Shown: positions 33,282 to 43,343 of the stretch, piece by piece
Position numbering within the stretch: position 1 is the stretch's first letter
Layout: every line of letters starts with the position of its first letter
Assembly: GCF_001693485.1 (NCBI RefSeq)
Contig: NZ_MAXC01000055.1
Location: 62,001-126,000, forward strand
Direction of reading: 5' to 3'
DNA from: Bradyrhizobium sp. LMTR 3
GTDB lineage: Bacteria; Pseudomonadota; Alphaproteobacteria; Rhizobiales; Xanthobacteraceae
Length of the DNA stretch: 64,000 nt
Program-made: the position numbers and the translations under genes
Notes under the pieces: model-generated
Seen by the model: the letters and a program-made list of their open reading frames with translations, nothing else
Told to the model about the DNA's origin: nothing
The model's database searches: none

Positions 33282-34952
33282 CTAAAGCGCGGCGGCCGCG
33301 CGCCTGGTTTCGATTTCGATATTAGGAATCGCCGCGACCAGTTCGCGCGTGTAGTCGCTCTTCGGATTGTCGAACAGCGCTCTACTTTCCCCCTGCTCGA
33401 CGATCGCGCCATTGCGCAGCACGATCGTGCGTCCGCAGATCATGCGAACGACGTTCAGGTCATGGCTGACGAAGAGCAAGGCGAGATCGTCCTCGCGCCG
33501 CAACCGGTCGAGCAGTTGCAGCACCACCGCCTGCACGGAGACGTCGAGCGCCGCCGTCGGCTCGTCGAGCACCAGGAGGCGCGGCCGACAGGCGATGGCG
33601 CGGGCGATGCCGACGCGGGCCTTCTGGCCGCCGGAAAGCTGATGCGGAAAGCGCGGCAAGAGATCCGCCGGCAATCCCACCCGCTGCGCGCACTCCTCTA
33701 CCCGCTGCCGCAAGGCGTCGCCCCCGCGCAGACCAGCAAGTCGCATCAGCGGATGGGCAATACAGTCAAAGGCGGTGAAGCGCGGGTTGAGGCTTTCGTT
33801 CGGGTCCTGGAAAACCATCTGGATGTCTTTGCGGAACGGCGAGCGGTGAAAATCCCGTGCCGGCACATGACCGATCGATTGGCCATCAAACACGATGTCA
33901 CCTTCGCTCGGGTCGATCAGTCGGCAGATCATCCGCGACGTCGTGCTCTTGCCGGACCCGGATTCGCCGACCAGCCCGACGCTCTCGCCGGCGGCCATCG
34001 TCATGGAAAACTCAGCGACCGCCGCGGCGCCCTGGTCAAAGCGCTTGGCGAGCTTTCGCACTTCCAGTAGCGGTGGCGTGCCCGGCGCGGGCGGCGGCTT
34101 TGGCCTGTCGCCTATGGCCACATATCCCCGCTCCTCCTCCGGTACCAGATCCTCGATCCGTGAACTCGCAGTGGGCGATGCGGCGACGAGACGTTTTGTG
34201 TAGGGGTGCCGCGGAGCGTTAAAAAGCGTTCTGGGGGCCGCTTCCTCGACCAGACGTCCCTGCTCCATCACCACGATACGCCGGCAATATCTGGCTGCGA
34301 GGCCAAGATCATGCGTGATCAGGATCGTCGCCATGCCACGCGCAGACGCAATGGCGGCCAGCAGGTCCATCACCACCTTCTGCGTCGTGACGTCGAGACC
34401 GGTCGTCGGCTCGTCGGCGATCAGCAGAGCCGGGTTGCAGGAAATCGCAATCGCGATCATCACGCGCTGGCACATGCCGCCGGAGAGCTCGTGCGGATAG
34501 GCGGCCATTCGCCTTTCGGGATCGCGTATCTGAACCGCGCGCAACAGCTCCAGCGCCTCGGCGTGCGCTGCTTCCTTCGACATCCGCTTGTGGGTCAGTA
34601 TCGCGTCCGCGATCTGCTGGCCGACCGCGCGGATCGGATTAAGTGCCGACCGTGGATTCTGGAAGATCATCGACATGGCGGCGCCACGCAGATGGCGAAG
34701 GTCGTCGCTGGACAGTTTCGTGACGTCCTGGCCGCGAAACAGGATCTTGCCCGCCGTGACCCGCCCGGCCGCGTCGAGCAGCCGCGTCGTCGCAAAGCCG
34801 GTCACGGATTTGCCCGAACCACTCTCCCCGACGAGACCGAGCACCTCACCTTCCTGAACCGAGAGTGTCACCCCGCGGACCGCCTCGACCACTCCACGCC
34901 TGGTCGAGAACGATACGTGGAGGTTGTCTATTTTCAGCAGCGGCTCGGTCAT
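33282..34952 (-). CDS. Dipeptide-type ABC transporter, fused double ATPase (DppD-DppF)
   Basis: 556 residues, both peptide-importer ATPases in one chain. First half: Walker A GESGSGKS near residue 44, signature LSGGMCQRVMIA, Walker B LLIADEPTTGLD, then the peptide-family end HPYTKRLVAASP. Second half: Walker A GESGSGKS near 325, signature LSGGQKARVGIARA, Walker B LLVLDEPTAALD, end KSDYTRELVAAIP. It overlaps the DppC gene by 4 bases and ends the operon, converging with the MarR gene (75 bases apart). The second signature reads LSGGQK rather than the usual LSGGQR. Confidence 0.94.
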   Translation of the reverse strand: MTEPLLKIDNLHVSFSTRRGVVEAVRGVTLSVQEGEVLGLVGESGSGKSVTGFATTRLLDAAGRVTAGKILFRGQDVTKLSSDDLRHLRGAAMSMIFQNPRSALNPIRAVGQQIADAILTHKRMSKEAAHAEALELLRAVQIRDPERRMAAYPHELSGGMCQRVMIAIAISCNPALLIADEPTTGLDVTTQKVVMDLLAAIASARGMATILITHDLGLAARYCRRIVVMEQGRLVEEAAPRTLFNAPRHPYTKRLVAASPTASSRIEDLVPEEERGYVAIGDRPKPPPAPGTPPLLEVRKLAKRFDQGAAAVAEFSMTMAAGESVGLVGESGSGKSTTSRMICRLIDPSEGDIVFDGQSIGHVPARDFHRSPFRKDIQMVFQDPNESLNPRFTAFDCIAHPLMRLAGLRGGDALRQRVEECAQRVGLPADLLPRFPHQLSGGQKARVGIARAIACRPRLLVLDEPTAALDVSVQAVVLQLLDRLRREDDLALLFVSHDLNVVRMICGRTIVLRNGAIVEQGESRALFDNPKSDYTRELVAAIPNIEIETRRAAAAL

Positions 34953-35797
34953 GTCCGCATGCGCGGATCAAGAATGTCCCGCATCCCGTCGCCAAGCAGA
35001 TTGAAGCACAACACGGCCAGCATCAGCGCAAGGCCGGGAAAGGCGACCAGCCACCATCTGCCGGTCGAGATGAAGCGAGCGCCTTCCGCGACCATGATGC
35101 CCCATTCCGGCGTCGGCGGCTTGACGCCGAGCCCGATGAAGGAAAGCCCGGCCGCGTTGAGGATGGCCCAGCCGAGGTTGAGCGACATCTGCACTGCCAT
35201 CGCCGGCAGGATATTCGGCAGCAGGAAACGCAGCACCACTGAGATATGGCTTTCGCCGCAGGCCCGCGCCGCCTCCACCCAACCGAGATTGCGGCGAACA
35301 TTGACCTCCGCCCGCGCAAAGCGGATGTAGAAGGGAAGATTGATCACGGCGGTCGCGATCACGATGTTTTCGACCCGGTTACCGAGTGCGGCGACCATCG
35401 CCATCGCCAGCACGAATAGCGGAAACGCCATCATCACGTCGACGAACCGGCCAACCGTGCGATCCAGCCGCCCTCCGGCATAGCCGCAGAATGAGCCGAT
35501 GACGGCACCGAGCACGAAGGATATACTGACCGCCGAGACCGCGATGGCGAGATCGAGGCGCGCCGCGACGATCAGGCGGCTGAACACGTCGCGACCGAGC
35601 TGATCGGTGCCGGCGATATGCGCGGCGCTTGGCGGTAACAGCGCCTCCTGCACGTTCGACGCGATCGGATCGTAGGGAACGATCCACGGCCCGAAAATCG
35701 CGACGAGAATCAACAGCAAGACGCCGGTTGCGGCGACGCCGGTAAGTGGATTTCCGCGCAGTATCCAGATCGAATGACGAAGCGTTGTGCTGGTCAT
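34949..35797 (-). CDS. Dipeptide-type ABC transporter permease (DppC-like)
   Basis: Inner-membrane permease, 282 residues, about six membrane segments. DppC hallmarks are HIAGTDQLGRDVFSRLIVAA near residue 55-75 and the conserved cytoplasmic loop RRNLGWVEAARACGESHISV near 168-187. It overlaps the DppB gene (ATGA) and the fused ATPase gene. Confidence 0.94.
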   Translation of the reverse strand: MTSTTLRHSIWILRGNPLTGVAATGVLLLILVAIFGPWIVPYDPIASNVQEALLPPSAAHIAGTDQLGRDVFSRLIVAARLDLAIAVSAVSISFVLGAVIGSFCGYAGGRLDRTVGRFVDVMMAFPLFVLAMAMVAALGNRVENIVIATAVINLPFYIRFARAEVNVRRNLGWVEAARACGESHISVVLRFLLPNILPAMAVQMSLNLGWAILNAAGLSFIGLGVKPPTPEWGIMVAEGARFISTGRWWLVAFPGLALMLAVLCFNLLGDGMRDILDPRMRT

Positions 35798-36843
35798 TCG
35801 ATCGAAACCCTGGGATCGGCGATGCCGTAGCAGACATCGACGGTCAGATTGACCAGCACGAACAGACTCGCCATCAGCAACACAAAGCCCTGTACGGGAG
35901 CATAGTCGGAAGAGAGCAGCGCATCGAGCGCATAGGAGGCAACCCCTGGCCAGGAGAATACCTTTTCCACCAGCACGTTAGCGCCGAGCATGGTCGAGAA
36001 CACGATCCCCGCGATGGTGATCACCGGCAGGATGGCGTTGCGCAACGCATAGGTGACGACGACATGCCGCCAGGAAAGTCCGACGGAACGCGCGGTACGC
36101 ACGAAATCGCTTCCGAGCGAGACCAGCATCGAAGCGCGCGTAATTCGCGCCAGCGGCGCGATCACGAACAGCGCCATGCTCAGCGCCGGCAAAATCAATT
36201 GCCTGAAGGCGGCCCACCAGCCGTCGATATCCCCCGCGATCAGGAAGTCGATCATCAGGAATCCGGTTCGCGACGGCGGCATTGACGTGAAGACGTCGAT
36301 CCGGCCGGTTGGATCAGGCGCGAGGCCGAGCAGGTAATAGAAGACGTAAATCAGCAACAGCCCGGAAACGAAGGTCGGTACGCAAACGCCCAGCGCGCAG
36401 AACAATCGCACGCCATGATCGATGATGGAGCCCGGCTTCAGCGCCGCCAGCACGCCGAGAGGCACCGCCGATACGAGCGCGATCAGGAGCGCGGTGAAGG
36501 TAAGCTCCAGCGAGGCCGGCAGCCGCTCGCGAAGGTCCTTGGTGACCAACTGGCCGGTCATCATGGATCGTCCCAAATTGCCGCGGCCAACGTCATAGAG
36601 ATAGAGCGTCAGTTGCTCCGGCACCGACTTGTCGAGACCCATCTGCTTGCGGATCAGTTCGACCTCCTCCTTGCCGGCATTCGGGCCAGACGCAAAGAAA
36701 ACCGCCGGATCGCCCGGCAGGACCCGCATCAGCAGGAAGGTAAAGACGAGCACGCCGAAGAGTGCCGGCAGGGAGGACAAGAACCGCCTCCCCGCCCGTA
36801 CCAGCGTTGAACCAAGGGTGACCGTTGCGGTTCGAGCGATCAC
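35794..36843 (-). CDS. Dipeptide-type ABC transporter permease (DppB-like)
   Basis: 349 residues with the usual N-terminal membrane segment and signature (FTFLLMRVLPGDPAVFFASG), the loop ITRASMLVSLGSDFVRTARS and several further helices; ends near VDVCYGIADPRVSIE. It lies 10 bases after the binding-protein stop and overlaps DppC by 4 bases. Confidence 0.94.
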   Translation of the reverse strand: MIARTATVTLGSTLVRAGRRFLSSLPALFGVLVFTFLLMRVLPGDPAVFFASGPNAGKEEVELIRKQMGLDKSVPEQLTLYLYDVGRGNLGRSMMTGQLVTKDLRERLPASLELTFTALLIALVSAVPLGVLAALKPGSIIDHGVRLFCALGVCVPTFVSGLLLIYVFYYLLGLAPDPTGRIDVFTSMPPSRTGFLMIDFLIAGDIDGWWAAFRQLILPALSMALFVIAPLARITRASMLVSLGSDFVRTARSVGLSWRHVVVTYALRNAILPVITIAGIVFSTMLGANVLVEKVFSWPGVASYALDALLSSDYAPVQGFVLLMASLFVLVNLTVDVCYGIADPRVSIE

Positions 36844-36853
36844 TTGCTGCAGT

Positions 36854-38473
36854 TCACTTGCGACTGAGGTCGCGATAATCGACCTGGCGGTGGAACTGGT
36901 AGGTGTAACCTTCCACCGATGGCGCCATCACTGCGTCCTGGTTCGGCTGCCACAGCGGAATCTGCGGCATCTCGCTGAAATGGATGGCATTGAGCTTCAG
37001 GCCCGCCTCCTCGTATTTGACCTTGTCGGGTTCGAAACGGGCTTCCTGCGCGACCGCCGTCAGTTCAGGATGATTGATCGAGCTGTAATTCCAGCGCTGG
37101 TTGCCGATGTAGAAGTTACGGTAAAAATAGTCGGTGGAAGGAAGCCAGGCTACGATGCCCTCGATGAAGAAGGGAAGCTTCTTCTCGTTGATCTGCGTCG
37201 ACATCTGCGCGTCCGGCAGCTTTTGGATATCGACCTTGATACCGATCTTGCCGAGAGATTCCTTGACCAAGGCCGCCATCGGCTCGGCGGTCGAAGCTTG
37301 GCCGACATTAAAACTGAACGTGGTCGCAAAGCCCTCCGGAAGGCCGGCGGCCTTCAGATATTCTCTGGCTTTGTCGAGGTCGATCTTCACCGGTTGCGGG
37401 ACCGGATAGCCGCCATTCGGCGGCTTGCCGTCGTTCCAGGTTGCGCCGAACAACGGGGCGCCGCGGCCAAACAGCGCCGCCTTGAACATGTCGTCGTAGG
37501 GCAGCGCAAAGGCAATGGCGCGGCGTACGTTGACATTGTCGAAGGGCGGTATCTGGTTGTTCATCGAAACAAAAGTGACCGCATTGTATTGCGGCGTCGA
37601 GATCACCTTGAGCTTCGCCTTGGCCTCGAGCGACTGCACGTCGCTCGCCTGCAGATCGATGACGAGATCTGCATCGCCTCGTTCGACCAGGTTGGCGCGC
37701 GTCGCCGGCTCCGGCACCGACTGCACGATGATCCGCTTGAAGAACGCAGCTTTGTCGGCCGTGCCGCGGTTCCAGCCCTCGTTACGCTTGAGGATCACCT
37801 GTTCGCCCGGCTTGAAGCTCTCGACCACATAGGCGCCGCTGCCGGCCGTATGCTCCTTCAACCACGCGGTCGCCCAGGGATCGTCCGCCGTTGCATGCTG
37901 CTTCGCCACCTTCGAGTTGATGATGATCGGATAGACAACGGCGAGATTGGGTAGAGCAAGCTTATCAGGCTTCGGCAGCGTCACCTCGAAAGTGAGCGGA
38001 TCGATCACCTTGAACTGATCGGCCGAAGTCAACGAGCCCGTGAGCAGTTGGTTTTTCCCGAGGATCGGCGCCGTAACGGCGCGGTCGAGCGACCATTTGA
38101 CGTCTTCGGCCGTGACCGGCGAGCCGTCCTGGAATTTGGCGTCCTTACGCAAGTGGAACGTGATCTTCAGCCCGTCCGGACTGACGTCGTAGGATTCCGC
38201 CAACTCCCCCGTGATCTTGTCGAGATCGAATACCCATTTGCCGTTGAGCTGCTTGCGGCCGAACGAAACCAGCCGGTCGTAGGTGCTAAGACTGACGGCG
38301 AAGGACTCGCGAGTGGCGCCCGGTATGTTGGGGTCGAGCGTATTGACTGACGCACCCGTCACGTAGCGCAGCGTCTCGGCCCGGGTTTGCGCCCGCAGAG
38401 GCCCGGTAGCGACGAGCAAAAGCGCCAAGACCGCGGTCGCCTGAAGCATCGGCTTGAATGAGGTAAATCGCAT
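36854..38473 (-). CDS. Peptide/nickel-type ABC solute-binding protein (SBP_bac_5)
   Basis: Periplasmic binding protein of about 539 residues. ATG 38473 has AAGGG just upstream and starts a signal peptide cut near GPLRAQ. SBP_bac_5 motifs: VTGASVNTLDPNIPGATRES, AESYDVSPDGLKITFHLRKD, KFQDGSPVTAEDVKWSLDRA and PFDNVNVRRAIAFALPYDDM. Family members take up di/oligopeptides, nickel, opines or other solutes; here the neighbouring hydantoinase suggests a cyclic amide or carbamoyl compound. Confidence 0.93.
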   Translation of the reverse strand: MRFTSFKPMLQATAVLALLLVATGPLRAQTRAETLRYVTGASVNTLDPNIPGATRESFAVSLSTYDRLVSFGRKQLNGKWVFDLDKITGELAESYDVSPDGLKITFHLRKDAKFQDGSPVTAEDVKWSLDRAVTAPILGKNQLLTGSLTSADQFKVIDPLTFEVTLPKPDKLALPNLAVVYPIIINSKVAKQHATADDPWATAWLKEHTAGSGAYVVESFKPGEQVILKRNEGWNRGTADKAAFFKRIIVQSVPEPATRANLVERGDADLVIDLQASDVQSLEAKAKLKVISTPQYNAVTFVSMNNQIPPFDNVNVRRAIAFALPYDDMFKAALFGRGAPLFGATWNDGKPPNGGYPVPQPVKIDLDKAREYLKAAGLPEGFATTFSFNVGQASTAEPMAALVKESLGKIGIKVDIQKLPDAQMSTQINEKKLPFFIEGIVAWLPSTDYFYRNFYIGNQRWNYSSINHPELTAVAQEARFEPDKVKYEEAGLKLNAIHFSEMPQIPLWQPNQDAVMAPSVEGYTYQFHRQVDYRDLSRK

Positions 38474-38599
38474 TCTTTTTCCCTTGAATTTCAACCAGAA
38501 CGCCGGAGAGAAGCCCGTAAACCCAAGCAAGTACTGCGCCAAAGCCTTGGGACGACGGCCCAACCGTATCCGTGGATGAATGGCTCGGGGCATTCGGGA

Positions 38600-40036
38600 T
38601 CATCCTACTTTTCCAGCAATTTCCGCCTGCCTCGTGACAACCGCCTGCGGCACGTCATATGCGTTGAACGCAGCCCAGTGCTGCTCAATGTCAGCGCGAA
38701 ACAGGCCGCGCGTCAGGCCATGCACCAGCTTGGGTACCGCCGTGGTCATCGCATTGATCGACGATCCGGAAGGACCGAAGCTCATCGTGGAGGCGATGGC
38801 GAACAAATGGATATTGGAAATCCAGGGCGCCTCCCCCGGAACGCGCTCCACAAAAGCGTAATCATCGGCGAGATAGGGAAAGCGGCCGAGACGCGCGCTG
38901 CGCTCACTCTCCGGCGGCTGGTAACGATCGGCCCAGGTCGCGATGTTGCTGGCAAACCTGTGCAGTTCTCGCCGGCCTGCAAAGTCCATGTCAATGCCGG
39001 TGCCGCAGATGATGAAATCCGCAGTGAAGTTGCCGCGCGGCGTGTGCAATTCGACCTTGCTGCCCACCTCCCGCGCTGCCTCGATCGGCGCGCCTTCATG
39101 CAGGAAGAAATTGGCGCGGCGCGCACAGCGGTCATAGGTTGCTTGCGGAAATCCTTCGCGCATTTCAAGGATGGCGCGCATGAAGCGCCAGCGCCAGGCG
39201 TCATCCAGATCGCTGAGATGACGCAGGAAACCGCGAAATGTCAGCCAGCGGTAGGGCTGGATCAACTGAATCTCGGCTCGTCGGCAAAGCAAGTGCACCT
39301 TGCTCGCGCCCGCTTCCAGCGCCGTCGCCGCGTTGTCGAAGGCGGATGCGCCGGCACCGATCACCGCAACTTGCTTGCCACGCACCGCCTCGAAATCGAT
39401 CTTGTCGGCTGCGCTCGCCACGAACTTGGGCGGCAAGTGGCGCAGCGGCTCCGGTATCGTCCACTTGCCCATGCCTTCCTGACCCGTCGCCAGAACGATC
39501 TTGCGTGTGTAGAGCGTTTCAACACCGCCCGCGCTTCTGACCACGGCGGCAAGCAGGCCGCCCGCGTCCGGCGCAATCTCCAACAGTTCGCAGCCATTGC
39601 GCACCGGCAGCTCTATCGTGCGCCTGAACCAGCGCAGATATTCGGCCCAGAGGTGGCGCGGGATCAGATCAAGATTTTGCCAGTCTTCGCTGCCGAAGCG
39701 GGCCTCGTGCCACGACTGGTAGGTCAGGCTCGGGATATCCAGATCGGGGCCGGTGTAATGCTTCGGGCTGCGCAGCGTCGGCATGCGGGCATAGGTAAGC
39801 CACGGCCCTTCGAAACCCTCTTCGGCCTTGTCCAACACCAGGATGTTGGTGACCTGGGAGCGCATCAGTCCGAAGCCGATGGCGATGCCGGATTGGCCGG
39901 CGCCGATGACGAGAACATCCAATGCCGGCTTGCCGTCCGGCCCGGGCTTGGCATGGAGCCATGCCGAGTTCGGATGCGCGGTCTTGGCAAGGTCGGCGCT
40001 GACCTGCGCCTCAAGTGCTGCAAGCGGGCTGCTCAT
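38600..40036 (-). CDS. Flavin-containing monooxygenase-like NAD(P)/FAD protein
   Basis: 478 residues from ATG 40036, which overlaps the SDR stop. Two dinucleotide-binding motifs are seen: FAD LDVLVIGAGQSGIAIGFGL (about 39-57) and NADPH QVAVIGAGASAFDNAATALE (about 224-243). The classical Baeyer-Villiger fingerprint FxGxxxHxxxW is not present, so it is probably an N- or S-oxygenating or TrkA-like oxidase of the FMO group. It sits in a leftward operon between the SDR and the ABC binding protein. The role in the pathway is unknown. Confidence 0.85.
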   Translation of the reverse strand: MSSPLAALEAQVSADLAKTAHPNSAWLHAKPGPDGKPALDVLVIGAGQSGIAIGFGLMRSQVTNILVLDKAEEGFEGPWLTYARMPTLRSPKHYTGPDLDIPSLTYQSWHEARFGSEDWQNLDLIPRHLWAEYLRWFRRTIELPVRNGCELLEIAPDAGGLLAAVVRSAGGVETLYTRKIVLATGQEGMGKWTIPEPLRHLPPKFVASAADKIDFEAVRGKQVAVIGAGASAFDNAATALEAGASKVHLLCRRAEIQLIQPYRWLTFRGFLRHLSDLDDAWRWRFMRAILEMREGFPQATYDRCARRANFFLHEGAPIEAAREVGSKVELHTPRGNFTADFIICGTGIDMDFAGRRELHRFASNIATWADRYQPPESERSARLGRFPYLADDYAFVERVPGEAPWISNIHLFAIASTMSFGPSGSSINAMTTAVPKLVHGLTRGLFRADIEQHWAAFNAYDVPQAVVTRQAEIAGKVG

Positions 40037-40794
40037 GCCACAAGCCAACCGCCATCGACCACCATCACGGTGCCGGTGGTGAACGAGGACGCATCACTGG
40101 CAAGATGCAAAGCTGCCTCGGCGACCTCCTCCGCGTTGCCAAAACGCTTCATGGCGTGACGATTCCGGGACGCTTCACGCACCGGATCCGGGTCTGCATG
40201 ACGGGCAAAGCTGCGCCGAAGCATCGGCGTATCGATTGCTCCCGGCGCAATGGCGTTGACGCGAATGCCATTATCGGAGAAATCCAGCGCCATTGTCCGC
40301 GTCAGGCTGATGATCGCACCTTTGGCGGCGATATAGGCGCTGTTGCCCCTGCCGCCGGCAATGGCGAGCTGCGAAGCAAGCGTGATGATCGAACCGCTAC
40401 GCTGAAGTTTCATCTGCGGCACGGCAGCGCGCGACCATAGCCAGGTGCCGCCGACATTGGTACGGAACACCGCGTCCCAATCGGCGGGGTCGGTCGTCAG
40501 GACCGTGCCGCCGCAGGAAAAGCCGGCGGCGGTCATCAGCACATCGAGTCTGCCGTGCCGGGTAACGATTTCGGTAACAACACTATTCGCGAAATCGGCG
40601 TCGCCAACATCTCCGACATGCACTGAACCTTCACCGTTCGCCCTGCGAATAGCAGCGACGGTATCCTGCAGGCCGGCACCATCGCGATCGACCATCGCGA
40701 CGAACGCGCCTTCTCTCGCGAATAGCGCCGCGCTTGCACGGCCGATGCCGGACCCAGCCCCGGTGATGACAGCGGTTCGTCCCTTCAGTCGCAT
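40033..40794 (-). CDS. Short-chain dehydrogenase/reductase
   Basis: 253 residues, classical SDR. Cofactor motif ITGAGSGIGRASA (10-22), NAG-type region replaced by MTAAGFS, catalytic Ser in ITLASQLAIAGG, and YxxxK as YIAAKGAI. C-terminal VVDGGWLVA is typical. It overlaps the FMO-like gene by 4 bases and starts 1 base from the epimerase-like stop; a redox step on an alcohol or keto intermediate is likely. Confidence 0.92.
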   Translation of the reverse strand: MRLKGRTAVITGAGSGIGRASAALFAREGAFVAMVDRDGAGLQDTVAAIRRANGEGSVHVGDVGDADFANSVVTEIVTRHGRLDVLMTAAGFSCGGTVLTTDPADWDAVFRTNVGGTWLWSRAAVPQMKLQRSGSIITLASQLAIAGGRGNSAYIAAKGAIISLTRTMALDFSDNGIRVNAIAPGAIDTPMLRRSFARHADPDPVREASRNRHAMKRFGNAEEVAEAALHLASDASSFTTGTVMVVDGGWLVA

Positions 40795-40795
40795 G

Positions 40796-41773
40796 TCACA
40801 TCCTTTCGCTGTGCTCAGTCCACCACGCGCTCAAATCGGCGGCGGAGTCGGCACACCCGAATTGCGCACGCCAGCCGAACTCCTGCTCCATGCGCGAAAC
40901 CGACAGCGGCGCGCGCTCCGCTGCACTATGCAGATCGATGGTCGGCGCTTCACCGTGCTCGGCCAACCGGCAGACGAAGCCTGGATACAGCCTTGTGAGA
41001 TGCTGCCCCCGTTGCAGCGCCGTCCACTGCTTTCCGGTCGAGATGTTGTAGAGGCGATGCCTGGGTCTCTCCGCTTCGATCAATATGGCCAAGGCCTCCG
41101 CGACGTCAGGTGCGTAGATCCAGTCCCTGATTCCCGGACGCGGCAGAACGGCCTCGGTATGCTGGCGGAGGACGGCAACGATCTGCGCTTGCGGGCTCAG
41201 CGTGTCCCGGACGCCGGTCGCCCGCTCCCAGGGCCCAAATACCGCGCTTAGCCGCACGCTGATGACATCAATTTGCCAGAGCGCGGCTAGACGCGCAGCG
41301 ACTTTCTCGGACGCAAATTTAGTGATGGCGTAAAGGGAGGCCGGATCGCATGCCGTCTCTTCATCGAGCAGCGGATGCCGCGCACCAGCATCGCCATAGG
41401 CCGCAGCCGACGAGAGATTGATGATGCGTGAGACGACATTGCGCCGCGCTGCTGCAAGGATCGGAACTTGCGCCAGCAGATTGACGCGAAGGATAGAATC
41501 GGGATCTTCGGCTTCGCGTGCAGCCCCCGCGGTGATCGCGGCACCGAGGACGATCGCGTCGTAACCAGCGGCGATCACGTCTTCGACGGCGCGCTGGTCA
41601 GTGATATCGCCCCGAATGGTCTTCAGCGAACCCGCGTGGCGAGTGAAGGATCGTTGCACGGCAGGCGGCAAGACCCCTCGGTCGAACAAGGTGACCGCAT
41701 GGCCGCGCGCCAACAACGCCGCAGCGATATTGAGCCCGACAAAGCCGCAGCCGCCGAAGATCAGGATTTTCAT
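40796..41773 (-). CDS. NAD-dependent epimerase/dehydratase family protein
   Basis: Extended SDR, 325 residues. Cofactor motif IFGGCGFVGLNIAAALL (4-20) and the catalytic pair YxxxK as LYAITKFASEK near residue 160. It resembles UDP-sugar epimerase-like or uronate dehydrogenase-like proteins, but substrate is not predictable. It lies 58 bases after the hydantoinase gene and directly precedes the SDR gene (1-base gap). Confidence 0.88.
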   Translation of the reverse strand: MKILIFGGCGFVGLNIAAALLARGHAVTLFDRGVLPPAVQRSFTRHAGSLKTIRGDITDQRAVEDVIAAGYDAIVLGAAITAGAAREAEDPDSILRVNLLAQVPILAAARRNVVSRIINLSSAAAYGDAGARHPLLDEETACDPASLYAITKFASEKVAARLAALWQIDVISVRLSAVFGPWERATGVRDTLSPQAQIVAVLRQHTEAVLPRPGIRDWIYAPDVAEALAILIEAERPRHRLYNISTGKQWTALQRGQHLTRLYPGFVCRLAEHGEAPTIDLHSAAERAPLSVSRMEQEFGWRAQFGCADSAADLSAWWTEHSERM

Positions 41774-41831
41774 GGCTCAACCCGCCAAACGCAGTCACGC
41801 CCCGGAATTCCCATACTCGGCGGCGAGTATC

Positions 41832-43301
41832 TCACAGCAGTTTCGCGCCGAAATTCAGTGCAGGATCCATGTCGGCCACAATCCGCCCGGTCGGCTTCGC
41901 CGCTTCACCCCCGCTGCGGGGAAGGAAGCGCCCGGAGCCAGCTTCCACAGAACGCTTGCCATCCGCGACAATGACGCGTCCGCGCGAGAGTACGGTAACC
42001 GGCCAGCCGCGCAGCTTACGGCCCGCGAAAGGCGTATAGCCGGCCAGATCATGCATCATCTCATCCTGCAGCGTCACCTCGCGCGCGGGATCCCAGATCG
42101 CGATATCGGCGTCCGCACCGACGGCAATCGAGCCCTTGCGGGGATGCAGATTGTAAATTTTGGCCGGTGCGGTCGCGGTCAACTCGACAAACTTTTCCAG
42201 CCCCAGCCGTCCCTTCGACACCATCGCGTCGAACAGCAGCGGCAGCCGCACCTGCAGTCCCGGCAACCCGTTCGCAACCTGCTTGAAATTGGGATTGGGG
42301 CCGGCGCGCAATTTTCCGGTCTCGTCGAAACGGTAGGGCGCATGGTCGGATGAAACGGTCTGCAGATCGCCGAGCGCAAGCGCTTGCCACAGGGCATCCT
42401 GGTCGGAAACGCGGCGGGGCGGCGGGCTGCACATCCACTTGGCGCCGTCCGCGCCGGGCTTATCGAGATCCTCGGCGGTGAGAAACAGATATTGCGGACA
42501 GGTCTCCGCAAACACCTTCAGGCCCTGCCCACGCGCGTCGCGGATGACCTTGGCCCCTTCTGCCGTGGAAACATGGAAGATCATGATCGGCTGATCGATC
42601 AGCGCCGCCATACCGATCAGCCGATTGAACGCCTCGGCTTCCGAAATCCGAGCATGGCTGATGGCATGATATTTCGGCATGGTGTAGCCGCGTGCGAGCA
42701 GCCGCTTCACCATCCAGGCGATGATGCCGTGGTTCTCGGCGTGGGCGCACAGCAGGGCGCCGGATTCGCGTGCCGCGGCAAGAATGTCGAGCAACGGCTC
42801 GTCGTCGATCTTCAGCCGATCGTAGGTCATGAAGATCTTGATCGAGGCGTGCCCCTGCTTGACCAGTGCCGGAACGTGCTCCTCCAGGGTTTCCCTGGTC
42901 GGATCGGCAATGATCATGTGGAAGGCATAGTCGATCACCGAACCCTTCTTGGCGAGCGCATGGTAATCCTCGACCACTTGCCGCAAATTCATGCCGACAT
43001 GCTGGGCGGCGAACGGGATCACCGTGGTGGTGCCACCGAACGCCGCCGAAACGGATGCGCTCTCGAACGTATCGGCGTTCATGATGCCGGCAGCGGACAA
43101 CTGCTCGATATGAGCGTGCGCATCGACGCCGCCGGGCAGAACCAGCTTGCCACGCGCGTCGATCTCGCGCTTGGCTGTGCCAAGCCCGTGGCCGATGGCA
43201 GCGATGGCCTCGCCCGAGACGGCGACATCCGCCTCGAAGCCATCTGTCGCGGTCGCGACGCGTCCGCCGCGGATCATCAGGTCATAGGCGGGTTCAGTCA
43301 T
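41832..43301 (-). CDS. hydA: D-hydantoinase / dihydropyrimidinase
   Basis: Zinc enzyme opening hydantoins or dihydropyrimidines to N-carbamoyl amino acids. 489 residues; metal-site residues H62 and H64 (GGVDAHAHIEQ), carboxylated lysine K155 (SIKIFMTYD, with the substrate Tyr at 160), H187 (CAHAENHG), H243 (IFHVSTAEG) and D319 (SSDHAPYR). All are intact. It is divergent from the hydantoin racemase gene and close to the D-carbamoylase gene, strongly supporting hydantoin use rather than pyrimidine catabolism. It begins a leftward run of eight genes. Confidence 0.94.
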   Translation of the reverse strand: MTEPAYDLMIRGGRVATATDGFEADVAVSGEAIAAIGHGLGTAKREIDARGKLVLPGGVDAHAHIEQLSAAGIMNADTFESASVSAAFGGTTTVIPFAAQHVGMNLRQVVEDYHALAKKGSVIDYAFHMIIADPTRETLEEHVPALVKQGHASIKIFMTYDRLKIDDEPLLDILAAARESGALLCAHAENHGIIAWMVKRLLARGYTMPKYHAISHARISEAEAFNRLIGMAALIDQPIMIFHVSTAEGAKVIRDARGQGLKVFAETCPQYLFLTAEDLDKPGADGAKWMCSPPPRRVSDQDALWQALALGDLQTVSSDHAPYRFDETGKLRAGPNPNFKQVANGLPGLQVRLPLLFDAMVSKGRLGLEKFVELTATAPAKIYNLHPRKGSIAVGADADIAIWDPAREVTLQDEMMHDLAGYTPFAGRKLRGWPVTVLSRGRVIVADGKRSVEAGSGRFLPRSGGEAAKPTGRIVADMDPALNFGAKLL

Positions 43302-43343
43302 GGAACACTCCGTGATATGTCTGCACCGGAAGCAGGCTCAGCC

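Noticed and set aside
38600..40036. Baeyer-Villiger monooxygenase
   Set aside because: Two Rossmann motifs are present, but the FxGxxxHxxxW fingerprint between them is missing.
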